The position numbers and the translations under genes are program-made. Positions 17,803 through 27,728 of a DNA stretch of 64,000 nucleotides are shown here, one piece after another (the first letter of the stretch is position 1; the number at the start of each line of letters is the position of its first letter). This stretch comes from an uncultured Shewanella sp. (GTDB taxonomy: Bacteria; Pseudomonadota; Gammaproteobacteria; Enterobacterales; Shewanellaceae): positions 98,798 to 162,797 of the forward strand of contig NZ_CANMUW010000011.1 in the NCBI RefSeq assembly GCF_947501225.1, given 5' to 3'. A model generated the notes under the pieces. It had not been told where the DNA came from and made no database searches. It worked only from the letters and a program-made list of their open reading frames with translations.

Positions 17803-17860
17803 ATATTTAGCTCAAATTCGCCGTGATGTACGAGTCGTCTATCGCTCTGAACACGAGATA

Positions 17861-19138
17861 TTAATCCTGCAATAATGCTGCGATAGTCAAGACACCGTGT
17901 GTCGTTCCGCCTGCGGCCCATAATGCATTGGAGGTATCTGCAAAGGCGGAGGCAAGATCCATATGTAACCACTGAGCCTCCGGGGCAACAAAGTGCCACA
18001 GGAAACCGGCAGCATTAGAGGCACCACCGGCACCGCCCCCCTTCATGGGTCGGCTGTTAGCGGTATCGGCATAGGGCGATGGACACATCTCACGATGCCA
18101 GGGGTCCAGTGGCAGCGGCCAGACCCGCTCACCCACTTCGGTCGCTTTAGCCTGCGTCATAGCCAACACCTCACTCGATGGTGAGAAGATAGCGTTATAG
18201 TTAGTTCCGACAGCCATCAGGGCTGCGCCGGTCAGGGTGGCCGCATCGATGATCAGAGGAGCGCCGGTTTCCGATGCCGCCTGCAAACCATCGGCTAATA
18301 CCAAGCGCCCCTCAGCGTCGGTATTGACCACCTCGACAGAGACGCCATTCTTATAGGTCAAGATGTCACCCAGCTTGTAAGCATGACCACTGATAAGATT
18401 CTCAGCACAGCAGAGGAACAACTTAACCCGCTTGTTCAACCCCTGCTTCATCGCCAGACCCAGCGCCGCGGTCACGGTCGCCGCTCCGCCCATGTCACAC
18501 TTCATCCCCAACATGCCTTCGGAGGATTTAATGCTGTAACCGCCGGAGTCGAAAGTGATCCCCTTACCGACCAGGGCAACGGATACCGGAGCATCTTCAC
18601 CAAGAGGGTTATAATCAAGCTCCAGCATCGCAGGTGGTCGCTCACTGCCACGGCCCACGGCGTGGATACCGATCCACTTCTCTTCGAGCAGTTCGGCACC
18701 TTCGATGATGCGATAGCTCACCTTGTCTGAGCCAATCTCGGATAACCAGTGGGCGGCAAGAATAGCCAACTTCACAGGCGCTAAATTTTCAGGCGTCTCG
18801 TTGATCAACTGGCGGGCAAAGCTGGCACTGGCGAGTCTGTTTTCCAGTTCGGTCCGGGTCGCTTCATCCCCGGTCCAGCGGATATCGGAATTAGACTTTG
18901 CCGTAGCAAATCCCTGAGCGAAAGCCCATTGAGAGTGCAGATCCCACAGCTCTCCCTCTAATGAAAGTGTCGCTATCCCCTGGCTGCGCAGTTTACGCGC
19001 CGCCTTCTGGATCTGGCGTAACTCATCGCCCCCCTGCAGGTGAATAGCCGCCTGATCATTTTGAAATGTCACATCGGCCTTCCCCCAGTGGGCAGCAGGT
19101 GCCTCTTTGGTGAGGCTCACTTTCATTAACTCTGTCAT
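17861..19138 (-). CDS. pepB: Peptidase B, leucyl aminopeptidase family M17
   Basis: Cytosolic metallo-aminopeptidase of 425 residues, the usual PepB length and shorter than PepA. The catalytic C-terminal domain shows the metal-binding and signature blocks VGKGITFDSGGYSIK, MKCDMGGAATV and NTDAEGRLVLADGL, with Lys and Arg catalytic residues in GKGITFDSGG and EGRL. PepB removes N-terminal residues, including acidic ones, from peptides and acts with other aminopeptidases in peptide recycling. It ends at a strong terminator. In many gammaproteobacteria pepB adjoins the isc/suf region; here it stands alone between thpR and sfsA. Confidence 0.92.
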   Translation of the reverse strand: MTELMKVSLTKEAPAAHWGKADVTFQNDQAAIHLQGGDELRQIQKAARKLRSQGIATLSLEGELWDLHSQWAFAQGFATAKSNSDIRWTGDEATRTELENRLASASFARQLINETPENLAPVKLAILAAHWLSEIGSDKVSYRIIEGAELLEEKWIGIHAVGRGSERPPAMLELDYNPLGEDAPVSVALVGKGITFDSGGYSIKSSEGMLGMKCDMGGAATVTAALGLAMKQGLNKRVKLFLCCAENLISGHAYKLGDILTYKNGVSVEVVNTDAEGRLVLADGLQAASETGAPLIIDAATLTGAALMAVGTNYNAIFSPSSEVLAMTQAKATEVGERVWPLPLDPWHREMCPSPYADTANSRPMKGGGAGGASNAAGFLWHFVAPEAQWLHMDLASAFADTSNALWAAGGTTHGVLTIAALLQD

Positions 19139-19425
19139 GCCTAATCCTTCCTTTTATACATCTTTTTGTAGTTAGGTCTTTCCCGTACGCGCTAAACTAA
19201 GAGACGGAAAAAATAGATAACCTGAGATTTGCTTGTCCGAAGTGTACTGCATAGAGCTAGATACCGAAAGCCATCACATTTGATTGTTCCCGGCTAAATT
19301 AGCCGGGAGTTGAATGACCCGGTGTGATGCTATTTCCCCCGCTTAATTGTAAAAGACTCATTATTAACCCGGGAAACTGATAACCTAATCTCATCTGTTA
19401 TCTCTTATGGAGCCCCAGCCGGCTA

Positions 19426-20166
19426 ATGCAGTTCACTCCCCCTTTCGAACAGGGCGTCTTACTGAGACGCTATAAACGCTTCCTTACCGACATTCGACTC
19501 AGCGATGGCAGTGAGGTCACCATACACTGCCCCAACACCGGCTCGATGAGAAACTGCCTCTTTCCCGGTGAAAAGGTGTGGTTCTCCACCTCCGATAACC
19601 CAAAACGTAAGTACTCACGCACCTGGGAGCAGGCTGAGTCCGATGTGGGGCATATAATAGGTATCAACACAGGCAGAGCCAATCAGCTGGCTGAAGATGC
19701 CATCAGAGACGGGGTGATAACCGAGTTGAGCGGTTATGGCTCGCTCAGACGTGAAGTCAAATACGGCAGTGAAAATAGCCGTATCGATATTCTTCTCAGC
19801 GACGCCGAAGAGGCAAAAAACAGTGAGCGGGGCGACACACTAACCAAGGCCGACTGCTATGTGGAAGTGAAGAGCTGTACCCTGCTGGAAGAGGGTCAGG
19901 GCTACTTCCCCGATGCGGTCACCACCCGAGGACAGAAGCACCTGAGGGAGTTGATGGAGGTGGTGGCTGCCGGCCATAGAGGCGTACTGCTTTTTGTGGT
20001 GCAGCATACAGGAATAGAGTCTGTTCAGGCGGCGGCTCATATCGACCCTGACTATGCCAATTTGCTGAGTGAAGCACACCGCGCCGGGGTCGAAATCATC
20101 GCATATTGCGCCGAAATCTCCCCAAATGGGGCCTCCTTGATTAAATCATGCCCTGTCAAACTTTAA
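19426..20166 (+). CDS. sfsA: SfsA family DNA-binding/nuclease-like protein
   Basis: 246 residues, normal for SfsA (sugar fermentation stimulation protein). It shows [15 protein letters not shown] near residue 30 and, in the C-terminal half, the PD-(D/E)XK-type acidic/Lys pattern RIDILLSD...[34 protein letters not shown]. In E. coli the protein was found as an activator of maltose genes with CRP*, yet its fold suggests nuclease ancestry. The position ahead of dksA is conserved in enteric and Shewanella genomes. The start ATG 19426 follows a purine-poor spacer, so translation may be modest. Confidence 0.93.
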   Translation: MQFTPPFEQGVLLRRYKRFLTDIRLSDGSEVTIHCPNTGSMRNCLFPGEKVWFSTSDNPKRKYSRTWEQAESDVGHIIGINTGRANQLAEDAIRDGVITELSGYGSLRREVKYGSENSRIDILLSDAEEAKNSERGDTLTKADCYVEVKSCTLLEEGQGYFPDAVTTRGQKHLRELMEVVAAGHRGVLLFVVQHTGIESVQAAAHIDPDYANLLSEAHRAGVEIIAYCAEISPNGASLIKSCPVKL

Positions 20167-20325
20167 ATGGCAGCTAAAAGTTGAATTAATTGAGAATAGG
20201 GGACATAGTCAAGGAATAACGTCAAATGGATACAAAAAGTTTGCTTGGATTATCTGTTTCTGATATAGATATCGGCCTTAAAATACAAGCGCCCTACAAA
20301 GCAAACGATTAACAGGAGATGGGTT

Positions 20326-20769
20326 ATGCCAGAAGGCACTAAAAAACTCGGCGTGCTCGCTATCGCAGGTGTAGAACCTTACCAGGAGAAACCTGGTGAG
20401 GAGTATATGAACGCAGATCAGCTGGACCACTTCAGAACGATTCTGGACGCTTGGCGTAATCAATTGCGTGAAGAGGTCGATCGTACTCTTAACCATATGC
20501 AAGATGAAGCGGCTAACTTCCCGGATCCTGTAGACCGTGCGGCACAGGAAGAGGAGTTCAGTCTTGAGCTTCGTGCTCGCGACAGAGAGCGTAAGTTGAT
20601 TAAGAAGATCGAAAAGACACTTCAGAAGATTGAAGAAGATGATTTCGGTTTCTGTGAATCTTGCGGCATCGAAATCGGCATCCGCCGCCTCGAAGCTCGT
20701 CCGACAGCCGATCAGTGCATCGACTGTAAGACACTTTCAGAGATCAAAGAAAAGCAGATGGCCGGCTAA
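20326..20769 (+). CDS. dksA: RNA polymerase-binding transcription factor DksA
   Basis: Binds the RNA polymerase secondary channel and, with ppGpp, adjusts initiation at rRNA and amino-acid promoters. 147 residues: N-terminal part, coiled coil (about 35-108) whose tip holds [11 protein letters not shown] with the conserved Asp/Ala residues that reach the active site. A four-Cys zinc finger follows, FCESCG...CIDC (about 114-138). All four Cys are present, so this is a zinc DksA. It has a good AGGAG site at 20313. A rho-independent terminator follows. Confidence 0.96.
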   Translation: MPEGTKKLGVLAIAGVEPYQEKPGEEYMNADQLDHFRTILDAWRNQLREEVDRTLNHMQDEAANFPDPVDRAAQEEEFSLELRARDRERKLIKKIEKTLQKIEEDDFGFCESCGIEIGIRRLEARPTADQCIDCKTLSEIKEKQMAG

Positions 20770-20792
20770 CCAGCGGCTCTTGACTGCATGAG

Positions 20793-20815
20793 TAAGCGGG
20801 GGTTGGCCCCGCTTA
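20793..20815 (+). terminator. Terminator of dksA
   Basis: TAAGCGGGG/CCCCGCTTA stem with a five-base loop shortly after the dksA stop, followed by CTCTTTTCTGTTTTT. Confidence 0.85.
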
Positions 20816-21029
20816 ACAGCTCTTTTCTGTTTTTAAGCTAAATTCAGCGCTTCGCTCAGCTCTCTGGTTGATCACCGACAAGCATTAGATGCTCGTCTCT
20901 CCTCCCCGCTGACACATTTATCGTAAAGCCAGATGCCAGCCGATGGCTATTCCGGCACTGTTAAACCCAGCCTAAACATATTATGATCCTCTCTGGTTTT
21001 ATAACCTATCAACTATAGGTATCGTCACT

Positions 21030-21902
21030 TTGAGTCAATCCCCATACATAGGCCGATTTGCCCCCTCTCCTTCAGGTCCGCTTCACTTCGGTTCTCTGGT
21101 TGCGGCCGTAGGCAGCTTCTTGCGGGCGCGCTCTATGGGGGGTCAATGGTTGGTGAGAATCGAAGATATCGATCCTCCCAGAGAGGTACCGGGAAGCAGC
21201 GACGATATTCTTCGAACGCTGCATGCCTATGGCCTGGAGTGGGATGGTGAGGTGTTGTACCAAAGTCAGCGGGTCGAGGCTTATCAGGCTAAACTCGATA
21301 GCTTAATGGACGCCGATCTCGCGTATTACTGTCAATGTACACGCAAACAGATCAAGGCGATGGGTGGCACCTATGACGGTCGCTGCGGCAAGCTGGAAAC
21401 GCCACTGACTCATGGGGCGATAAGAATACGCAATACGATCGGCATAGACAGATTTCAAGATACCCTGATGGGCCGGATACAGCTGGATAAAGCCTTTGCC
21501 AATGAGGACTTTATCATTAAACGTAGTGATGGCCTCTACGCCTACCAGTTGGCCGTAGTCCTGGATGATGCATTTCAGCAGATCACTGAGGTGGTTCGGG
21601 GCTGTGACCTGCTTGAGACAAGTTGCAGACAGGAGAGCCTCTTTGCACTGTTTGGTTTCAAAGCGCCCACCTGGCTACACCTCCCCCTGGTCTGCACCAC
21701 ACCGGGCATGAAGCTGTCGAAACAGAATCATGCCCCCGCTATCGACATCACTCAGCCACAAAATAGCCTGAACGCCGCACTGTGTTTTCTGGGGCAACCC
21801 AGTGTCGAACCCAGAAAAGAGATGCCCCTGATGCTGGAGCAGGCCATATCTCAATTTGATATCGACCTGATCCCTAAGCAAACCGAGATCATCCTCGATT
21901 AA
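21030..21902 (+). CDS. gluQ: Glutamyl-Q tRNA(Asp) synthetase
   Basis: Attaches glutamate to the queuosine base of tRNA(Asp) and has only the catalytic half of a GluRS. 290 residues: the HIGH-like block PSPSGPLHFGSL (about 13-24), the acidic WLVRIEDIDPPRE, the zinc ligands CQC...YDGRC (about 103-122), and the KMSKS-like MKLSKQNHA (about 230). No anticodon-binding domain is present. The start is TTG 21030, as no ATG or GTG fits the conserved N-terminus. The gene lies between dksA and pcnB, the usual gammaproteobacterial order. Confidence 0.93.
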   Translation: MSQSPYIGRFAPSPSGPLHFGSLVAAVGSFLRARSMGGQWLVRIEDIDPPREVPGSSDDILRTLHAYGLEWDGEVLYQSQRVEAYQAKLDSLMDADLAYYCQCTRKQIKAMGGTYDGRCGKLETPLTHGAIRIRNTIGIDRFQDTLMGRIQLDKAFANEDFIIKRSDGLYAYQLAVVLDDAFQQITEVVRGCDLLETSCRQESLFALFGFKAPTWLHLPLVCTTPGMKLSKQNHAPAIDITQPQNSLNAALCFLGQPSVEPRKEMPLMLEQAISQFDIDLIPKQTEIILD

Positions 21903-22155
21903 CCGCTTACGCTGACTTGCGTTCTCCTCCTTAAGAGGTGCAGGGAACACCAGCCCGAATCGGGTGCCCCATGGTGGTTCGGTGCTAACGGCTCAGCTTT
22001 TCTGGCGACTTTACCTGGCCAACTATAGAAGATCGCACACAAATTCAAAACGACGTGAGTCAATGGTGATCAATCGTATACTCATTGAGCCATATTTGAG
22101 TTATCATAGCCGACTTATTTTAAATCGCAGTTAAGTTCCAAGTTCGAGGTGTCCC

Positions 22156-23553
22156 ATTTTTCGCCGTATTAGCAAATTCTGTAAGCAGTTCTTTGATGAC
22201 AATCAAGCAGCTGACGAAACCACACAAACAGGGCTAAGTTTGGAGGTTGTCCCGAGAAAAGATCACTCTATCTCTCGCAGACAGATAAGCGAAAATGCCA
22301 TAAAGGTACTCTATCGATTACATAAGTCCGGGTTTAAGGCTTATCTCGTCGGTGGAGGGGTGCGTGACATTTTGTTGGGCCTGCAACCGAAAGATTTCGA
22401 TGTGGTAACCAATGCGACACCTGAAGAGATCAAGAAACTCTTTCGCAACTGCCGACTGGTCGGAAGGCGCTTCCGTCTGGCCCATATCGTCTTTGGTCGC
22501 GATGTGATCGAGGTCGCAACACTGCGTGGCCACCATGTCGATTCGGGTGAAAAGATCTCCAAGACCAATGCCGAAGGCCGACTGCTACGCGATAATGTTT
22601 ACGGCACCATAGATGAAGATGCGGAACGTCGCGACTTCACCGTCAATGCACTCTATTACGACATCAGTGACTTCTCTATACATAGTTACGGCGGTGGCCT
22701 TGAAGATCTGAACTCAAAAACCATCAGATTAATCGGCGATCCCAACACCCGCTACCGTGAAGATCCCGTGCGTATGCTCAGAGCCGTGCGTTTTGCGACT
22801 AAACTCGACATGACCATAGATCCCGGTGCAGCCGACCCAATCTATGATCTGGCTCCACTGCTGAAAGATATTCCCGCAGCGCGCATGTATGAAGAGGTAC
22901 TCAAACTCTTCTTCAACGGCCAGGCGACAAATAACTTTGAGATGATGCGCGAATTTGGTCTGTTTGCGCCTCTCTTCCCACTGATAGATTCACATCTTGA
23001 AGATGAGCCCAATGGCTTTACCGCTAAGATGCTTCAGGCTGTCATGGAAAATACCGATCTGAGAGTCCGCGCAGAGAAAACGGTAACGCCCGCCTTCTTC
23101 TACGCAGCCATACTCTGGTACCCATTGAGTCAACGTGCCGACGATATCGCTCTTGAAAGTGGTCTGAGTCTCTATGACGCCTATAACGCCGCGATGGGCG
23201 ATGTGATGGAGCAGCAATGCCGTAGCATCAGCATCCCACGCCGCTTCAGCACACCGGCTAAAGATATCTGGCAACTGCAGCTCAGGTTCGATCGCAATCA
23301 GGGCACGCGTGCGTTTAAGTTTATCGAGCATCCTAAGTTCCGTGCGGCCTATGATCTGCTTCTGCTCAGAGCGCTTGCCGAGGGTGGTTCGGTTGCCAAG
23401 TCTGCCGCATGGTGGAAGAGCTTCGTCGAGGGAGGCGATGAGCAACGCAGTGTCATCGCGCGCTCGGCAAACAAGGGCAGCCGTAACCGCAACTCTAATC
23501 AACGCAGACGCCGCAGATCCACCCCAAAGAAAACGGCTAAGCCGACAGAGTAA
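22156..23553 (+). CDS. pcnB: Poly(A) polymerase I (AUU start codon)
   Basis: Adds poly(A) tails to RNA 3' ends and promotes decay. The nucleotidyltransferase head has LVGGGVRDILLGLQPKDFDVVTNATP with the catalytic Asp-x-Asp, then RRFRLAHIVFGRDVIEVATLRG. A basic tail of Arg/Asn/Lys runs over the last 30 residues. The N-terminal extension upstream of the first TTG (22240) reads IFRRISKFCKQFF, matching the E. coli N-terminus MFTRVANFCRKVLS, and the only codon at that Met position is ATT at 22156, with GAGG 8 nt before it. E. coli pcnB is known to start at AUU. With this start the protein is 465 residues. It overlaps folK by one base. Confidence 0.9.
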   Translation: MFRRISKFCKQFFDDNQAADETTQTGLSLEVVPRKDHSISRRQISENAIKVLYRLHKSGFKAYLVGGGVRDILLGLQPKDFDVVTNATPEEIKKLFRNCRLVGRRFRLAHIVFGRDVIEVATLRGHHVDSGEKISKTNAEGRLLRDNVYGTIDEDAERRDFTVNALYYDISDFSIHSYGGGLEDLNSKTIRLIGDPNTRYREDPVRMLRAVRFATKLDMTIDPGAADPIYDLAPLLKDIPAARMYEEVLKLFFNGQATNNFEMMREFGLFAPLFPLIDSHLEDEPNGFTAKMLQAVMENTDLRVRAEKTVTPAFFYAAILWYPLSQRADDIALESGLSLYDAYNAAMGDVMEQQCRSISIPRRFSTPAKDIWQLQLRFDRNQGTRAFKFIEHPKFRAAYDLLLLRALAEGGSVAKSAAWWKSFVEGGDEQRSVIARSANKGSRNRNSNQRRRRRSTPKKTAKPTE

Positions 23554-24056
23554 TGGCGTTAGTTTTTGTTGCACTAGGGGCAAATCTTACCGACCCGCAG
23601 ACTCAGCTCGATAACGCCTGTAAAGCGCTTACCGAGCTGGCCCTGCCAAGCCCTGACTCAGCAGATAAGAGCTCACTTAGAGTTTCCCCCTACTACCGCT
23701 CCGCCCCGATGGGAGATGTGGTACAGCCCGACTATGTCAACGCCGTCGTCAGCTTCAATACCAGGCTCCAACCTATCGAGCTGTTGGATGCACTGCAAAA
23801 AATTGAAAACGAGCAGGGCCGGGTGAGACTCGAGCGCTGGGGACCAAGAACCTTAGATCTCGACATTCTTCTCTATGACAATCAAACCATAGACTCCCCA
23901 AGACTCACGATCCCCCATTATGGAATGAAGCAGCGCAGCTTTGTCCTGGTGCCTTTAGCCGATATCGCCCCCCGGCTGACTCTTCCCTGCGGCACAAAGC
24001 TCGAGCAACTTATAAATGCCGAATTGACCGCAGAATTAGAACAAATAGTCAGATAA
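23553..24056 (+). CDS. folK: 6-hydroxymethyl-7,8-dihydropterin pyrophosphokinase
   Basis: Transfers pyrophosphate from ATP to hydroxymethyl-dihydropterin in folate synthesis. 167 residues with FVALGANL at the N-terminus, the HPPK signature RWGPRTLDLDILLYD (about 107-121, with the two Mg-binding Asp residues) and IPHYGMKQRSFVLVPLADIAP. The ATG overlaps the pcnB stop (TAATG), so the two are translationally coupled. It is followed by panB after 112 bp. The cofactor biosynthesis genes folK, panB and panC form a probable operon behind pcnB. Confidence 0.95.
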   Translation: MALVFVALGANLTDPQTQLDNACKALTELALPSPDSADKSSLRVSPYYRSAPMGDVVQPDYVNAVVSFNTRLQPIELLDALQKIENEQGRVRLERWGPRTLDLDILLYDNQTIDSPRLTIPHYGMKQRSFVLVPLADIAPRLTLPCGTKLEQLINAELTAELEQIVR

Positions 24057-24168
24057 TATTGAACTCGGCTCTGTGTTGGCTTATAAAAGCACACTGTCTT
24101 TATCCAAATCTAAATGCGAAAGCTGAATATTTAGCACTAATACAATTAATCGATTTAAGATCATCACT

Positions 24169-24963
24169 ATGTCTAAAATAACTAGCTCTACCCTGCTCAA
24201 GTTTAAGCAGGAAGGTAAAAAGTTCACTGCACTCACGGCCTATGACGCAAGCTTTGCAAGCGCCTTCGACAGTGAAGGAATTGATGTGCTACTCGTCGGT
24301 GATTCGATGGGAATGGTACTTCAAGGACATGATGATACTCTACCCGTAACGGTCGAAGATATTGCCTACCATACACGCTGTGTTCGCCGTGGTATCAAAC
24401 GCTCTCTGCTTATCGCCGATATGCCGTTTATGAGTTACGCAACGGCCGAGCAAGCGATGACAAATGCCACCGCCTTGATGCAAGCCGGCGCGAATATGGT
24501 CAAGCTAGAGGGCGGCCACTGGTTACTGGACACCATAAGTAAACTGACCGAACGCGGTATCCCGGTCTGTGCTCACTTAGGCTTGACCCCGCAATCGGTA
24601 CATGTGTTCGGCGGCTTTAAGGTTCAGGGACGCGATTCAGACAATGCCCAGCGTATCCTGGATGAGGCTAAGGCTATCGAAGCGGCCGGAGCTCAGCTGC
24701 TGGTTGTAGAATGTATTCCGGCAGCACTTGCCAAGGCCGTCAGCGAAGCATTAACCATTCCGGTGATAGGCATCGGAGCCGGTGCCGATACCGATGGCCA
24801 GATACTGGTTATGCACGATGTATTGGGGATCTCCAGTGGCTACATTCCCCGCTTCTCTAAGAATTACCTGAAGCAGACCGGTGAGATCCGCGAGGCTATT
24901 CGCGCATATATCGACGAAGTCGCACAAGGTATCTTCCCGGGCATCGACCATACATTTAACTAG
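24169..24963 (+). CDS. panB: 3-methyl-2-oxobutanoate hydroxymethyltransferase
   Basis: First committed step of pantothenate synthesis: ketoisovalerate plus methylene-THF gives ketopantoate. 264 residues, full length. Signature blocks include [31 protein letters not shown] with metal-binding Asp residues, [26 protein letters not shown] and the catalytic Glu in [10 protein letters not shown], then [24 protein letters not shown]-barrel decameric enzyme in the cytosol. panC follows after 132 bp. Confidence 0.96.
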   Translation: MSKITSSTLLKFKQEGKKFTALTAYDASFASAFDSEGIDVLLVGDSMGMVLQGHDDTLPVTVEDIAYHTRCVRRGIKRSLLIADMPFMSYATAEQAMTNATALMQAGANMVKLEGGHWLLDTISKLTERGIPVCAHLGLTPQSVHVFGGFKVQGRDSDNAQRILDEAKAIEAAGAQLLVVECIPAALAKAVSEALTIPVIGIGAGADTDGQILVMHDVLGISSGYIPRFSKNYLKQTGEIREAIRAYIDEVAQGIFPGIDHTFN

Positions 24964-25095
24964 GTAAGTATGCACTCAACCGCCGGTAAATATCGACACT
25001 CACCGGCGGCTTGGCCTGCAAACCAAGCAAAAATTCCCAGCCCGCTCTGGCGGGAGGAAGATCTATTCAGTAAAACAAAATAGTGCAGAGTTACT

Positions 25096-25941
25096 ATGAT
25101 CACCACTCAAGAAATCAGTCAGATCCGTCAACAAGTTCGTGCATGGCATGCCAAGGGCGAAACCGTCGCATTCGTTCCAACTATGGGCAACCTTCACCTG
25201 GGGCATATCACCCTCGTTAAGGAAGCGGTTAAACGTGCCGATCATGTCGTCGCCTCAATCTTTGTCAACCCGATGCAGTTTGGTCAAAATGAAGATCTCG
25301 ATGCCTACCCGAGAACGCTGGCTGCCGACCAACAGGCATTGACCGATGCCGGTGCCGAACTGCTCTTCACCCCGACACCAGAGATCATCTACCCAAAGGG
25401 GATGGAGCAGCAGAGCTTTGTAGAGGTTCCAAAAATCAGCGAAGAGCTATGCGGGGCCAGCCGTCCCGGACACTTCCGTGGTGTCGCCACAGTGGTCTGC
25501 AAGCTGTTTAATATCGTCCAGCCCGACATTGCTCTTTTCGGTCGCAAAGATTTCCAACAGCTGCTGGTGATAGAGACCATGGTGGCCGATCTCTCGATGC
25601 CTATTGAGATTGTTGGCGTCGATACCATACGCGAGGCCTCAGGCTTAGCCATGAGCTCACGTAACGGCTACCTGAGTGAGGCACAGAAGGATAAGGCTGC
25701 GACACTTAAGCGGACTATGGATGCCATGTCCGATGCAATCCAGCAGGGTGAGTCCATTGCCGATGCCATTAAGGCCGGCACTCATCAGTTGAGCGAAGCT
25801 GGATTCAGACCCGATTACCTCGAGGTACGCAGTGCATCGGACCTGTCTCTGGCGAGCGACGAAGATGCCTCACTTGTTATCCTTGCAGCGGCCTACATGG
25901 GCGATACACGCCTGATTGATAACCTCTGCTTCACCCGCTAA
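25096..25941 (+). CDS. panC: Pantothenate synthetase
   Basis: Condenses pantoate and beta-alanine using ATP. 281 residues with the ATP-binding blocks [15 protein letters not shown] (HIGH-like, about 27-41), [29 protein letters not shown] and the KMSKS-like MSSRNGYLS. All substrate contacts expected for the family are in place. Together with panB and the upstream folK it makes a compact cofactor operon. I see no panD in this window, as is usual. Confidence 0.96.
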   Translation: MITTQEISQIRQQVRAWHAKGETVAFVPTMGNLHLGHITLVKEAVKRADHVVASIFVNPMQFGQNEDLDAYPRTLAADQQALTDAGAELLFTPTPEIIYPKGMEQQSFVEVPKISEELCGASRPGHFRGVATVVCKLFNIVQPDIALFGRKDFQQLLVIETMVADLSMPIEIVGVDTIREASGLAMSSRNGYLSEAQKDKAATLKRTMDAMSDAIQQGESIADAIKAGTHQLSEAGFRPDYLEVRSASDLSLASDEDASLVILAAAYMGDTRLIDNLCFTR

Positions 25942-26250
25942 ACAGAGTGTTGCCTGTCGGGGTACCCGGTTAGGGTGCCTCGATTAATCCGTTCAACAGC
26001 TATATCGTCATACCTCTCTATATTGTCTTATTAATCAAAGCCAATATTGTCAGAACTCCCTCTCAAAAAACTGGTTTTATCGCGCCAGTTACGCCATAGT
26101 AGTATGGATATATAAGAAAGTATTAGATGTCGTAATGGCTGGCTGAATGGATGTTCGTCAAATATCTTAGGTGTTTTTCGATATACAGCCAGAGATGGTG
26201 ACACTCATTAAGTGAGTGAGCAGAAAGCTGAACAGAGGATGTATAGCCTG
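25942..26250. other. Intergenic region before the DUF4124 gene
   Basis: About 300 bp. A small GC hairpin (GGGTACCC/GGGTGCC region near 25960) could end the panC transcript. I see no convincing small gene or known RNA element in the rest. Confidence 0.35.
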
Positions 26251-26781
26251 ATGGCAAGAGTGATACTCATATTTTTTACCTGTCTGACTTTTACCAGCCT
26301 GTTAGTCGGTTCAGCTCTGGCTGGTAGCATCTATAAATGCATCAAAGATGATAAGGTTGTCTTTAGTCAGACCAGCTGCCCCAAAGAGTTCAGCCAACGC
26401 CAGATAGAATACGATCTGGGGATCACCACAGAGATCGACTCAGATAAGCCACAAAACTTTATCGACCCTCTCTCCGCACTGCTCGATATGAAAACCATCT
26501 CCAAAGAGAAGCTGATGCAGCTGATCAACGCTGAGATGTACCGTTTAAAACAGGAAAACAGCTATTTCGATATATTAAGGGCCAGTGAAGAGCAGAAGAT
26601 AGAGCGTAAGCGTTATTGGCAGAAAAAAGAGAAGGATAACCCCGAGTATCTTAGTGAAATGAAGGAGATGCACCTCTATTTCGACGATCTTATCGCTAAT
26701 AACCAGAAGAGCATAGATCTTCTGCAGCAACGCAAGGCGCTGGTCCAAGCCGAAGAGAAACCGGAATCAACTGAAAAGTAA
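26251..26781 (+). CDS. DUF4124 domain exported protein
   Basis: About 176 residues. A signal peptide (MARVILIFFTCLTFTSLLVGSALA) is followed at once by the DUF4124-type motif GSIYKCIKDDKVVFSQTSCP, a small Cys-pair beta domain common in exported Shewanella and Xanthomonas proteins. The C-terminal half is charged and helical (LMQLINAEMYRLKQEN...KEKDNPEYLSEMKEMH), probably coiled coil. I used ATG 26251, which makes a normal signal peptide; GTG 26212 and ATG 26239 are possible. Function unknown; it sits beside two further uncharacterised small genes. Confidence 0.75.
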   Translation: MARVILIFFTCLTFTSLLVGSALAGSIYKCIKDDKVVFSQTSCPKEFSQRQIEYDLGITTEIDSDKPQNFIDPLSALLDMKTISKEKLMQLINAEMYRLKQENSYFDILRASEEQKIERKRYWQKKEKDNPEYLSEMKEMHLYFDDLIANNQKSIDLLQQRKALVQAEEKPESTEK

Positions 26782-26869
26782 GTTTTAAGATATTAGTCTT
26801 AAGGCCTTCGTTATAAACTGTCTGTTTCTGGTTTTCCCTATTTCAGCAACTCAAGAACTCTCGCTCCCG

Positions 26870-27277
26870 ATGAAAAAACTCACTTATCTCACTGTTTTTA
26901 TAGCAGGCATACTGCTGGGAACACTCCTCTCCTATTTCACGCTGCAAAAGATCATCGCCAGTCGCGGCGGCATGGGGATGCATGGTTTTATCGATAAAGC
27001 CCATACCATACTCAACCAACCAGAGGTCATGGATCTGCTCGTGTGTAGCAAACTCGCCATGAGTAACGATGAAAAGATCGATAATATGCGCCTTAACCTC
27101 ACGTTAAATGAGCAGCTAGAGCCTATAGACAATGGTGAGATGCGTGCCCTGTTCGTGCTTATTTACGTCAAAGGCTACGCCTTCGGGGTTGCAGACTCGA
27201 TTGCAGACAAACAGGCCGCCTTCGGGCAATATAGGTGCAGTAATCGTTACCCTTGGCTATTAAAACGCGGCGAATGA
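26870..27277 (+). CDS. Small single-span membrane protein, uncharacterised
   Basis: 135 residues. One N-terminal hydrophobic segment (about 5-25, LTYLTVFIAGILLGTLLSYF) should act as a signal anchor, with the rest outside or in the periplasm. It contains two Cys (CSKLAM and YRCSN) that might form a disulfide. I do not recognise a family. It follows the DUF4124 gene by 88 bp and precedes the DUF4144 gene by 23 bp, so the three are probably co-transcribed. Confidence 0.65.
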   Translation: MKKLTYLTVFIAGILLGTLLSYFTLQKIIASRGGMGMHGFIDKAHTILNQPEVMDLLVCSKLAMSNDEKIDNMRLNLTLNEQLEPIDNGEMRALFVLIYVKGYAFGVADSIADKQAAFGQYRCSNRYPWLLKRGE

Positions 27278-27300
27278 AAAGCAGTAACAGAAAAGGCGAT

Positions 27301-27666
27301 ATGAAGCGTTACGAGAACAGGCAGATCAAGTGGCCGGCAATACTCATTCAACAAGACCCTGACGGACTTACCTATCTGGCGTCGGAGCATGAGTGGCTAC
27401 TCGAGACGCAGAGTCATATAGCGGCAAACAGCCGTCTGCTTGATGTATCGGGCGTCGTCTATGAGCTTACTCCGACACCGCATACTCAGCGGATGCCAGA
27501 CAGACAACTAAGCTGGCAGATAGCGGATGAACCACTGTATTTACCTCAGATATTGGAGTTTGTCAGGCAACATGCCAGCTTGTCGGGTCACTGCTGCACC
27601 GCCAAATTAAGGGCAGACTCCTTGGAGCAGGTTTTTGAGATAATGAAGTTTTTAGAGGAGAGCTAG
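27301..27666 (+). CDS. DUF4144-like protein
   Basis: About 121 residues, no signal peptide or membrane span. The pattern IKWPAILIQQDPDGLTYLASEHEWLLE followed by a beta-rich middle and a C-terminal helix with AKLRADSLEQVFEIMKFLEES resembles the short Shewanella/Vibrio family DUF4144. I used ATG 27301 with AAAAGG upstream; an in-frame start at 27253 would overlap the previous gene. A perfect palindromic terminator follows. Function is unknown. Confidence 0.65.
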   Translation: MKRYENRQIKWPAILIQQDPDGLTYLASEHEWLLETQSHIAANSRLLDVSGVVYELTPTPHTQRMPDRQLSWQIADEPLYLPQILEFVRQHASLSGHCCTAKLRADSLEQVFEIMKFLEES

Positions 27667-27683
27667 AAGCTTAAAACTATTTA

Positions 27684-27719
27684 CTCAGGATCCCTGAGCT
27701 CATTCTCAGGGATCCTGAG
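27684..27719. terminator. Bidirectional terminator
   Basis: Perfect 15-bp inverted repeat, CTCAGGATCCCTGAG/CTCAGGGATCCTGAG, between the convergent DUF4144 gene and the ABC permease gene. It can end both transcripts. Confidence 0.8.
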
Positions 27720-27728
27720 CCGTCGCAG

